Assembly (NCBI GenBank): GCA_003485905.1
Contig: DNHK01000060.1
Span: forward strand, 1-27,188
DNA length: 27,188 bases
From: Gammaproteobacteria bacterium
GTDB taxonomy: Bacteria > Pseudomonadota > Gammaproteobacteria > Arenicellales > Arenicellaceae
Direction of reading: 5' to 3'
Shown: piece by piece, positions 1-6,632 of the stretch
Layout of the letters: the number at the start of each line of letters is the position of its first letter
Position numbering within the stretch: the first letter of the stretch is position 1
Notes under the pieces: generated by a model
What the model was told of the DNA's origin: nothing
Databases searched by the model: none
What the model saw: only the letters and a program-made list of their open reading frames with translations
Made by a program: the position numbers and the translations under genes

Positions 1-105
1 TGTGCGGCGCAAGCAATTAGCTTATCCTATCAATGTGAATTATGTAAAAAGAGTCTGTATAAACAATTTGTTATAGCCGATACCTCGACTTTATCTGTTT
101 ATTGA
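1..105 (+). CDS. C-terminal fragment of an unidentified protein (cut by window start)
   Basis: Frame 1 is open from the first base and ends at TGA 103-105, giving 34 C-terminal residues. They include a CELC pair (CxxC) and an end rich in hydrophobic and hydroxyl residues (VIADTSTLSVY). The CxxC could be a metal or disulfide site, but 34 residues are too few to assign a family. It would be convergent with tsaE, leaving 41 bases between the two stops. An open frame of this length at a window edge could arise by chance, so this is tentative. Confidence 0.35.
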   Translation, partial: CAAQAISLSYQCELCKKSLYKQFVIADTSTLSVY

Positions 106-146
106 CTATAAATGCAAAATTTTTTGCTATTTCACTTTAGATATTG

Positions 147-581
147 CTACTTTATTGTTGAAATATTAACGTTTCTTGTTGCGCTATCGATATAAAGGCA
201 CTCAACAATATAATTAGGTTGCGGTAAATATTGCGTTGCCTTTTCAGGCCACTCAATCAAAACCAAAGCCGAATCTGAGTATATATCCTCAAATCCCAGC
301 GCCGATATATCCGACGGTTGCTCCAAACGATACAAATCCAGATGACTAATCAAGCCAATATCGGCGTCATACTGTTCTATTATTGTGTACGTAGGGCTAG
401 TCACCGCTTCAGTCACGCCTAATTCGGCTAAAATCCCTTGAGCAAGGGTTGTTTTGCCACTACCTAGGTCTCCCTTGAAAAAAACAATTAAAGGCAAATA
501 AACAGTGGGAAACCACTCCTTGCTCAGACCAGCCCCAAAGGCCTGCATGGCATCGCCACCTTTAACCTCAATTTGTTTCAC
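147..581 (-). CDS. tsaE: tRNA threonylcarbamoyladenosine biosynthesis ATPase TsaE
   Basis: TsaE is the P-loop ATPase that works with TsaB and TsaD to put threonylcarbamoyl on A37 of ANN-decoding tRNAs (t6A), in the cytoplasm. The 144-residue product is about the family's usual length (roughly 150). The Walker A motif GDLGSGKTT is at residues 37-45. The family motifs TSPTYT (61-66), HLDLYRL (80-86) and LIEWPEK (108-114) are all present. The start is GTG at 581; it overlaps the upstream nnr stop as GTGA, which points to translational coupling. An nnr-tsaE pairing is common in gammaproteobacteria. The amidase and mutL genes that often follow are absent here, because the next sequence is a convergent gene tail. 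Confidence 0.95.
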   Translation of the reverse strand: MKQIEVKGGDAMQAFGAGLSKEWFPTVYLPLIVFFKGDLGSGKTTLAQGILAELGVTEAVTSPTYTIIEQYDADIGLISHLDLYRLEQPSDISALGFEDIYSDSALVLIEWPEKATQYLPQPNYIVECLYIDSATRNVNISTIK

Positions 582-2035
582 TTTATTCTCACCAAAGTAC
601 TAAAAGAACCAATTGCCTGTGAAATATACTCGGTTATTGCGGAGGCTGTCAGCCCTTGTTCACTATACGAGCTAGCCGCCATATCACCGGCCGTGGCATG
701 TAAAAGTACGCCCTGACTAGCCGCCTGCATTGGTCCCAATCCCTGTGCGCACAAAGCTGCGATTATCCCTGCCAACACATCGCCGCTTCCCGCGGTCGCC
801 ATACCAGCATTTCCTCGCTCGCAAACATTTATCTGCTTGCCATCACAAACTAGCGTGCCAGCGCCTTTTAGTACAGCAACACCTCCGTACTTGTCCTGTA
901 GCCCACGGACTGCGCTAAAGCGATCAGATTGAACGCTTTTAGTCGTGATGCCCAACATTTTTGCAGCCTCACCGGGATGCGGAGTAATAATTCGTTGCTC
1001 GTCTTTGTTCACCTGCTCGGCCAAAATAACAAGCGCATCAGCATCCAACACTTTCGGTCTATTCGACGTTTGTAAGGCAGCAAAAACAGCTTGAGACCAG
1101 TCACTTTGCCCTGCACCAGGACCGAATAGCAAAACGTCACTTTGCGGCAAAGGATCGCCCACACTCCACTGGGCGTTCATCACTTCATCAATGTCTGTAA
1201 CACCTTCGTCTGGGGTGAAAGCGGTAACTAAACCTGCACCCGTTTTCAGAGCCGCATGGCTGGACAGAAATATTGCACCGCGCATACTCCGTTCACCGCC
1301 TATTGCTGCCACACTCCCGTAGCTTCCCTTATGCGAATCAGGTGAGCGCTCCGGCATTGAAGCTTGCAATAGATGCGCCACGGGCTGGAAACCCTGATAA
1401 AGCTCGGGGCTGACACCCAAATCTGAATAGTACAATTCACCCCGCATATTTAACGCCGGCCCGGTATACAAGCCAGCCTTACGGGTAATAAAGGTGATCG
1501 TTGCATCGGCAATTATAGCTTCCGGTATTAAAGCACCGCTGTCTGCATCCACACCAGTAGGCACATCAATCGCAATTACTGGGAGATTCATATTATTGAT
1601 CTCGCGCACGCAAGCTAGGTAGTCGCTTCGTAATTCGCTATTTAAACCGATACCCAGCAGTGCATCGACGACCAAATCCGCATTCCAATCTAACCCTGGC
1701 TGCCAATCATGTATTTTTACGCCTACCACCTCAGCATCTTGGGCAGCTTTGATAGCATCATCAGTGACGGCAGGCTTGATGCGATACACCAGACTTTCGA
1801 AACCTGCCTGATGCAATAATCGTGCGAGCACGTAGCCGTCACCACCGTTGTTCCCGGTACCGCAAAATATTGCGATGCGCTTTGCGCGCCAATAGCGCGC
1901 CAATAATAGCGAGAACGCTTGCTGGCCTGCTTGAGTCATTAGTTCATAACCACTTACGGGCTGCGTATTTATACACAAGGCATCCAATGCCTTGCTGGCA
2001 GCAGTATCAAACAATGAGTGGTTATGATTAAACAT
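578..2035 (-). CDS. nnr: Bifunctional NAD(P)H-hydrate epimerase / ADP-dependent dehydratase (NnrE-NnrD fusion)
   Basis: This cytoplasmic repair enzyme handles damaged NADH and NADPH. The N-terminal YjeF-like domain (about 1-215) epimerises R- and S-NAD(P)HX, and the C-terminal ribokinase-like domain (about 225-485) dehydrates S-NAD(P)HX using ADP. Visible motifs are GNNGGDG at 61-67 and IDVPTGVDAD at 156-165 in the epimerase half. The dehydratase half has HKGSYG at 235-240, LDADAL near 330, TPHPGE at 351-356 and GSGDV at 426-430. The length of 485 is close to the E. coli enzyme. The ATG start at 2035 faces queG across about 80 bases, so the two genes have divergent promoters. The gene runs into tsaE with a 4-base overlap, making a two-gene operon. 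Confidence 0.95.
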   Translation of the reverse strand: MFNHNHSLFDTAASKALDALCINTQPVSGYELMTQAGQQAFSLLLARYWRAKRIAIFCGTGNNGGDGYVLARLLHQAGFESLVYRIKPAVTDDAIKAAQDAEVVGVKIHDWQPGLDWNADLVVDALLGIGLNSELRSDYLACVREINNMNLPVIAIDVPTGVDADSGALIPEAIIADATITFITRKAGLYTGPALNMRGELYYSDLGVSPELYQGFQPVAHLLQASMPERSPDSHKGSYGSVAAIGGERSMRGAIFLSSHAALKTGAGLVTAFTPDEGVTDIDEVMNAQWSVGDPLPQSDVLLFGPGAGQSDWSQAVFAALQTSNRPKVLDADALVILAEQVNKDEQRIITPHPGEAAKMLGITTKSVQSDRFSAVRGLQDKYGGVAVLKGAGTLVCDGKQINVCERGNAGMATAGSGDVLAGIIAALCAQGLGPMQAASQGVLLHATAGDMAASSYSEQGLTASAITEYISQAIGSFSTLVRIK

Positions 2036-2115
2036 AGTAAAATTATCTAAATAACAGAGATTGCTGCTCGCGAGATTATATCGTCAATATACCCCCGAGC
2101 AGAGCCGATAACGAT

Positions 2116-3195
2116 ATGATACGCGCCATGACGTCCAACGTTAAAATACAGTCAAACTTGCAACGGGTCTCGCGGCAGATCAAGCAGTGGGCGACTGAAC
2201 TTGGCTTTAATCAAGCGGGCATCACCGACACCTCTTTGCACGCACATGAACCTCATTTTCTAGAATGGCTTGATAAAGGTTTTAACGGTGAGATGGAGTA
2301 TATGCAGCGCCATGGCACAAAACGTAGCCGCCCTGCTGAGCTCGTACCCGGTACTATTCGGGTGATTTCAGTGCGCATGGATTACATGCCGCACGACATG
2401 CAGCAAGCTGAAGTAGCGTTAGAAGATTCCAATATCGCTTATATATCTCGTTATGCATTAGGCAAGGATTACCACAAGCTAATTCGAAAACGGCTGGCGA
2501 CGCTATCAGACCGCATCAATAATGAACTTGTCGGTTACCAATATCGGGCGTTTACCGACAGCGCACCCGTGCTAGAAAAAGCGCTTGCAGAAAAAGCCGG
2601 CCTCGGCTGGATAGGTAAACATTCGAATTTATTGAACAGCAAAGTTGGTTCATATTTCTTTCTAGGGGAAATATACACAAACATTCCTTTGCCAATTGAC
2701 ACCCCAGCAACCAACCACTGCGGAAGCTGTAATGCATGCATTGACGTTTGTCCGACTCAAGCCATTGTTGCGCCCTATCAGGTTGATGCACGGCGATGTA
2801 TTTCTTACTTAACCATTGAACTAAGAACTAGCATCCCAGTTGAATTTAGGACTGCTATGGGTAATCGAATATATGGCTGTGACGACTGCCAATTGGTGTG
2901 CCCTTGGAATAAGTTTGCACAGCTCACCACTGAACCCGGATTTTCCCCACGCGAGGATCTAACCGACGCCGAGCTACTAAGCCTATTCGAATGGGATGAA
3001 CAAGAGTTTTTGAAACGCACCGAGGGCAATGCCATTCGCAGAATAGGCTATGAAAGCTGGCAACGAAACATTGCAGTTGCGCTTGGGAACAGTAAAAAGA
3101 ACGAGAAAATTAAAACAGCGCTGCTGAATAAACGCGAGCAATCGACCGCCATGGTCAAAGAGCATATTGACTGGGCATTAGGCCACTACAGCTAA
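2116..3195 (+). CDS. queG: Epoxyqueuosine reductase QueG
   Basis: QueG catalyses the last step of queuosine synthesis: the cobalamin- and [4Fe-4S]-dependent reduction of epoxyqueuosine to queuosine in the wobble position of GUN tRNAs. The product has 359 residues, similar to characterised QueG. FTDSAP (146-151) carries the conserved catalytic Asp, D148. Two ferredoxin-type cluster motifs follow: CGSCNACIDVCP (202-213) and CDDCQLVCP (255-263), with a further Cys at 228. The last 90 or so residues are helical, as expected for the HEAT-like repeats that grip tRNA. Two in-frame ATGs, at 2116 and 2128, could serve as start and neither has a strong ribosome site. The gene is divergent from nnr-tsaE, so two tRNA modification functions sit side by side. 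Confidence 0.96.
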   Translation: MIRAMTSNVKIQSNLQRVSRQIKQWATELGFNQAGITDTSLHAHEPHFLEWLDKGFNGEMEYMQRHGTKRSRPAELVPGTIRVISVRMDYMPHDMQQAEVALEDSNIAYISRYALGKDYHKLIRKRLATLSDRINNELVGYQYRAFTDSAPVLEKALAEKAGLGWIGKHSNLLNSKVGSYFFLGEIYTNIPLPIDTPATNHCGSCNACIDVCPTQAIVAPYQVDARRCISYLTIELRTSIPVEFRTAMGNRIYGCDDCQLVCPWNKFAQLTTEPGFSPREDLTDAELLSLFEWDEQEFLKRTEGNAIRRIGYESWQRNIAVALGNSKKNEKIKTALLNKREQSTAMVKEHIDWALGHYS

Positions 3196-3225
3196 ACATT
3201 CGAATATCTAGCATAACCGCGTAAC

Positions 3226-3906
3226 TCAGTTAACCAATATTGAACTACCTTCTTTAGTTTTACTCTTGGCCGCGTCTTTCTCGCTCTGGGCTTCGACCTG
3301 TTTAGGAACATCTAACCCTCGCTGTACGGCAGGCCGTGATTCGATCGCAGCTAACCAACGCACCAGATTAGGAAGATCATCGACAGCTACGCCAGCCCAT
3401 TCATGCCGGCGAATCCAAGGAAATGCGGCGATATCTGCGATCGAGTAATCACCAACCAAATATTCGTAACGCGCGAGCTGAGTATCGAAAACCTCATATA
3501 GCCGACGGGTCTCTTTTTGATAACGCTCGATCGCGTAGGGAATCTTCTCGGGTGCGTACCGATAAAACACATGCGCTTGGCCTTGCATTGGCCCAACACC
3601 ACCCATTTGAAACATAATCCACTGAACTACCTGAGAGCGTTTTTTCTCGACAGTTGGAATTAACAAACCCGTCTTTTCAGCCAAATAGAGCAGAATCGCA
3701 CCCGACTCAAACACCACAAAGTCATCGTTGTCTTGATCAACAATAGTGGGGATCCGACCATTTGGGTTGAGCTTTAAAAACCACTCTTCCTTTTGCTCAA
3801 GCGCACCCATATTGATTGCATGAACATCGTATTGCAGATTCATTTCTTCCAATGCGATGGATACTTTTTTGCCGTTAGGGGTGCCTGCAGTATATAGCTT
3901 GATCAT
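3226..3906 (-). CDS. Glutathione S-transferase family protein, YfcG-like (Nu class)
   Basis: The 226-residue product has the thioredoxin-like N-terminal GST domain (1-80) followed by the helical C domain. Its signature closely follows E. coli YfcG and YghU: TPNGKKV near residue 9, [11 protein letters not shown] near 48, [15 protein letters not shown] near 65-79, and VGPMQGQ plus IPYAIERYQ in the second domain. YfcG-class proteins act mainly as glutathione-dependent disulfide-bond reductases using two GSH molecules, rather than as classical conjugating enzymes. The last 20 residues are Lys/Ser-rich and look disordered. The gene is convergent with queG (30 bases between stops). It lies downstream of the beta-helix ORF on the same strand, but the two share no obvious function. 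Confidence 0.9.
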   Translation of the reverse strand: MIKLYTAGTPNGKKVSIALEEMNLQYDVHAINMGALEQKEEWFLKLNPNGRIPTIVDQDNDDFVVFESGAILLYLAEKTGLLIPTVEKKRSQVVQWIMFQMGGVGPMQGQAHVFYRYAPEKIPYAIERYQKETRRLYEVFDTQLARYEYLVGDYSIADIAAFPWIRRHEWAGVAVDDLPNLVRWLAAIESRPAVQRGLDVPKQVEAQSEKDAAKSKTKEGSSILVN

Positions 3907-3968
3907 AAATTTTCGTTTCTCACAGAGATCATTTTCAAAATCGATATTTGGTCAATTGGCTTTTGGCA

Positions 3969-5648
3969 TTAGGAACCGTCGCCACCAGCCCCAATTGCGG
4001 CACCGTTGTTAGCACCGCCTATTCCCCCAGCCTCAGTTCCCACTGCTGAGTTCACAACACCTACAGCCGTGCCGCCAGTGGTTGCTCCGACTCCTGCACC
4101 ACCACCGCCGATACCTGCGCCACCACCGCCCGAGGTCGACATACCACCCGTCGCTGTACCGGTGCTTGTTACGGTCACATCAGCGCCAAAATTCTCGCCA
4201 TTTGCAGCGTCATCGCCTCCTATCCCGCCTATGCCCGCACCACCGCCACCTGAGCTCGAAGCGCCACCGATAGCAGATGACGTCGCATCCAATGTAATAA
4301 TAGCGTTCGTCGCTCTAACACCTGCACCACCACCGACATTTCCTGCGCTAGAGCCGCCTGTAACATTGGTGTTAACCAAATTCACAGTAACCGGCACCGC
4401 GGCTGACTCCCCAGTTATGTCAACTCCTGACCCACCATCTGCCGTACCAGTGGCAGTGACATTGCTCAAATTAAGGGTTAGTGCACCGCTACATGGAAAC
4501 ACACCGCAAGTCGAATTATCCACAAGAATTGCAGAAATACCGGCAACCGCGGGCGCTGCTATCGATCCTCCGTTTATGCTTAAAGTCCCACTCGTTCTTC
4601 CAATTTCAATACTTTCCACGCCACCAGTGAATGCCGTCACGGCCGTGCCAACGGTCACATCGATTGCATCGAACGCCATATTTATCGTTTGTGGGTCCGG
4701 GTTGAAAAAATTTCCGAACACAATTGCTTGGCCGGTTTCAGTAGTGATCGATTCATCTCCAGCCGTAGCCATAACGTTAAAGGTACCGCCGTCAAGACCG
4801 ACAAAGCCGCCTCCACTAGTTGTACTAATACTTAAACCCCCATTAAAGGACATAGTTGAACCAAGATTCCCTCCGCTAAAAAAACCATCCCCAGTAGTTG
4901 TATCAATAGCAACACCGTTGTTGAAAGAAAAGGTTGAGTCCCAGGAATCATAAATCCCTATCCCCCGGCCATCAGTTGTATCTATGTCGAGCAACCCGTT
5001 AAATACAACGCTAGAATCGTCAACTAAGTCGATGAGAATAGCGTCTTCAACTCCGGTATTGCCGGTAATTGAACCACCAAAAATAATTGTACTGTCTAGC
5101 AAGTCAATTAATTCGACTGCCTGCCCAGCGCCCGAATGGTTGATCGTGCCTGCAAAATTGACGTTGGGTGACAGGCCTTCAAGATAAAATGCATCTTCGC
5201 CGCTACCTGCTACCGAGCTGGCCGAATCAAACATAAAGGTACCACCAGATCCCAATATCTGAATCCCATCCTCAGCAGAACCACTGATGTCCAAATTGGA
5301 AAATGTAAAACTGCCGTCGCCCAACACTACATTCAAACCCTCATCACCAGAATTTATTAGGTTAACGTTATTAAAATTAAAGATTGCGCCGGAGGCCACA
5401 ACATCAATATCCAGTCCATCATCGCCTGAACCGTCAACAACAATATTACTACCAATCACCGTAGCTGTAGCGGCAACGTTATTTATATCGATTCCGTTAT
5501 GCCCGGCACCTCCCTGGGCGATAGTAATGTTATTTAAAAGTATTGTTCCATCCAACATCCCACCCTCACCCAACTCAATCGAATCCAAAAACATCTTCCA
5601 GCTCATATGTAATGCTTGCAGTTCCGTCTGGCCCAACCTTGGCAACAA
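3969..5648 (-). CDS. Gly/Asn-rich right-handed beta-helix-like protein of unknown function; 5' end uncertain
   Basis: The frame is 559 codons from a TTG at 5648; the first in-frame ATG is at 5606 and others are at 5594 and 5558. None has a clear ribosome site. About residues 30-330 are short hydrophobic/Asn/Ser/Gly strands in a 20-25 residue rhythm (such as GDGLDIDVVASGAIFNFNN), as in parallel beta-helices of surface proteins. From about 440 it turns very Gly/Ala-rich, with repeated GGGGAGIGG blocks. I see no signal peptide, membrane anchor, LPXTG-type, PEP-type or autotransporter barrel, which is odd for a surface protein. A strong terminator ends 7 bases before the TTG, and an ATG in another frame directly follows its U-run. 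The ORF may therefore be 5'-truncated, frameshifted or expressed only by read-through. Function is unknown. Confidence 0.65.
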   Translation of the reverse strand: MLPRLGQTELQALHMSWKMFLDSIELGEGGMLDGTILLNNITIAQGGAGHNGIDINNVAATATVIGSNIVVDGSGDDGLDIDVVASGAIFNFNNVNLINSGDEGLNVVLGDGSFTFSNLDISGSAEDGIQILGSGGTFMFDSASSVAGSGEDAFYLEGLSPNVNFAGTINHSGAGQAVELIDLLDSTIIFGGSITGNTGVEDAILIDLVDDSSVVFNGLLDIDTTDGRGIGIYDSWDSTFSFNNGVAIDTTTGDGFFSGGNLGSTMSFNGGLSISTTSGGGFVGLDGGTFNVMATAGDESITTETGQAIVFGNFFNPDPQTINMAFDAIDVTVGTAVTAFTGGVESIEIGRTSGTLSINGGSIAAPAVAGISAILVDNSTCGVFPCSGALTLNLSNVTATGTADGGSGVDITGESAAVPVTVNLVNTNVTGGSSAGNVGGGAGVRATNAIITLDATSSAIGGASSSGGGGAGIGGIGGDDAANGENFGADVTVTSTGTATGGMSTSGGGGAGIGGGGAGVGATTGGTAVGVVNSAVGTEAGGIGGANNGAAIGAGGDGS

Positions 5649-5655
5649 ATTCCAT

Positions 5656-5695
5656 AAAAAACTAGAGTGTCAACGCAAACTCACGTTGACGCTCT
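5656..5695 (-). terminator. Rho-independent terminator after the 86-residue gene
   Basis: Two 12-base arms at 5684-5695 and 5664-5675 pair with a single mismatch around an 8-base loop. Read on the minus strand, the hairpin is followed after two bases by six T (5661-5656). It is well formed for minus-strand transcripts coming from the 65- and 86-residue genes. The T-run ends at an ATG (5655-5653), so the terminator separates those genes from the beta-helix ORF, or could act as an attenuator for it. Confidence 0.8.
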
Positions 5696-5757
5696 CATAG
5701 CTCGTTAAAATAAAGCTCTACTGCAAATAATAAAATACTGCAAGAATCTATATTTAA

Positions 5758-6018
5758 TTATGTGGTGCAACCAGCCACAGTTGAGCGTGTAGTAGTTGTA
5801 GTTACTGAACCCGACGATATAACAGTAAAAGTCACCGAACCCGGAAGTGGTCCGGTTGACCAACTAGCAGATACCCCTCCAAGGTCGATGCTACCACCTG
5901 TGCCGTTGGGTATTGGCGATGTCGTTTTGGGAAGCGTAACCCCAGGCACTTGAATTGTTGCTGTATATTTACCGTCCTCGGTGGCGCTAGATTGAAAACA
6001 AACTGTAGAATTTGCCAT
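5758..6018 (-). CDS. Small Thr/Ser-rich protein of unknown function (86 aa)
   Basis: The 86-residue product is preceded by a good ribosome site (AGAGG five bases before ATG). There is no signal peptide. The sequence is polar and beta-prone: Ser/Thr/Gly/Pro-rich, with repeated TTTTT and ITV-like segments, and one Cys near each end (C7 and C84) that could form a bracketing disulfide. It resembles a small Ig-like or fibre domain in composition, but I recognise no family. It lies 103 bases downstream of the leader-like 65-residue gene on the same strand and is followed by a strong terminator, so these two small genes probably form one transcript. It could be a separated mature domain of the kind usually fused to the upstream type of leader; that is inference. 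Confidence 0.6.
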   Translation of the reverse strand: MANSTVCFQSSATEDGKYTATIQVPGVTLPKTTSPIPNGTGGSIDLGGVSASWSTGPLPGSVTFTVISSGSVTTTTTRSTVAGCTT

Positions 6019-6121
6019 ATTGCCTCTAAAAATTAATTATTTATGCCAATAAGATATTCTAATCATTAACCCTAAAAGGAAACAATTGGGTATGGTTAGG
6101 TTACATGGAATCACGCTTTGT

Positions 6122-6319
6122 TTATGGGGGTCCTGCGAATATAACCGCTCCACCAGAAGTCTGTGCATGTGCAGGAATGGAAACAGCGGTCACGATAGGC
6201 GCAGTCCAAGCCGCGATTGCTACACCAGAACTACCGGCACCCAATTTTTTCAGAAGCTTACGACGACCCTCTTCACCTAAAGCCTGACCAACTTCTTCAT
6301 TATCTTTCTTATCTGACAT
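6122..6319 (-). CDS. 65-residue protein made almost entirely of a twin-arginine-like export leader
   Basis: The product has a charged N-terminus (about 1-18), then GRRKLLKKL with an RR pair at about 19-20, a hydrophobic stretch GSSGVAIAAWTAPIVTAV, and IPAHAQTS, which reads as a signal peptidase site after AHA. What follows is only about 13 residues, ending GPP, before TAA. Leaders ending in a PAHAQTS-like sequence occur on small exported proteins in Proteobacteria, normally with a longer mature domain; here it is missing. The other two frames after the stop show no continuation. The RR motif lacks the full SRRxFLK consensus, so the Tat assignment is probable, not certain. A GAGG lies about nine bases before ATG. 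It is likely co-transcribed with the 86-residue gene. Confidence 0.6.
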   Translation of the reverse strand: MSDKKDNEEVGQALGEEGRRKLLKKLGAGSSGVAIAAWTAPIVTAVSIPAHAQTSGGAVIFAGPP

Positions 6320-6632
6320 TTTTAGTACCTCGAAATGTTTACCCTGAAATTACACGTCATAAACGATATTTGCAAAACACCTTTAGCACCTAATTATTGA
6401 GTATCACTCTAAATTTAACGTCCAAATATAAATCGCAAAAGTTAATTTGGAAATAACAAGAAAGCTTAACCACTTATCAAAAATTTTGTCTTAATCCAAA
6501 ACTAATCTATATTCTCTATTGATTGTTGGCCCGTGTAGGCCGATTGAGTGTTTTAGCAACTGCTTCGCCAGCCTAATTGCTATACATGCTGGATACTTAA
6601 ATTAACTGAATAACCAACGAAGAGACCTATCT
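6320..6632. other. Gene-free divergent promoter region (313 bases)
   Basis: This AT-rich stretch separates the minus-strand 65-residue gene from plus-strand pepN, so promoters for both should lie here. A short GGCC-6-GGCC inverted repeat is at about 6528-6541. I could not pick convincing -35/-10 pairs, and I see no open frame or RNA structure of note. Confidence 0.5.

Noticed and set aside
113..128. TGCAAAA...TTTTGC-like hairpin between the first fragment and tsaE
   Set aside because: Very short AT-rich stem with a two-base loop; too weak to call a terminator.
4006..4953. 315-codon plus-strand ORF, very Pro/Ala-rich, opposite the beta-helix gene
   Set aside because: Its Pro-rich makeup is what the complement of Gly/Thr/Ser codons gives. 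It has no start site or domain, while the minus-strand frame shows regular solenoid-like repeats.
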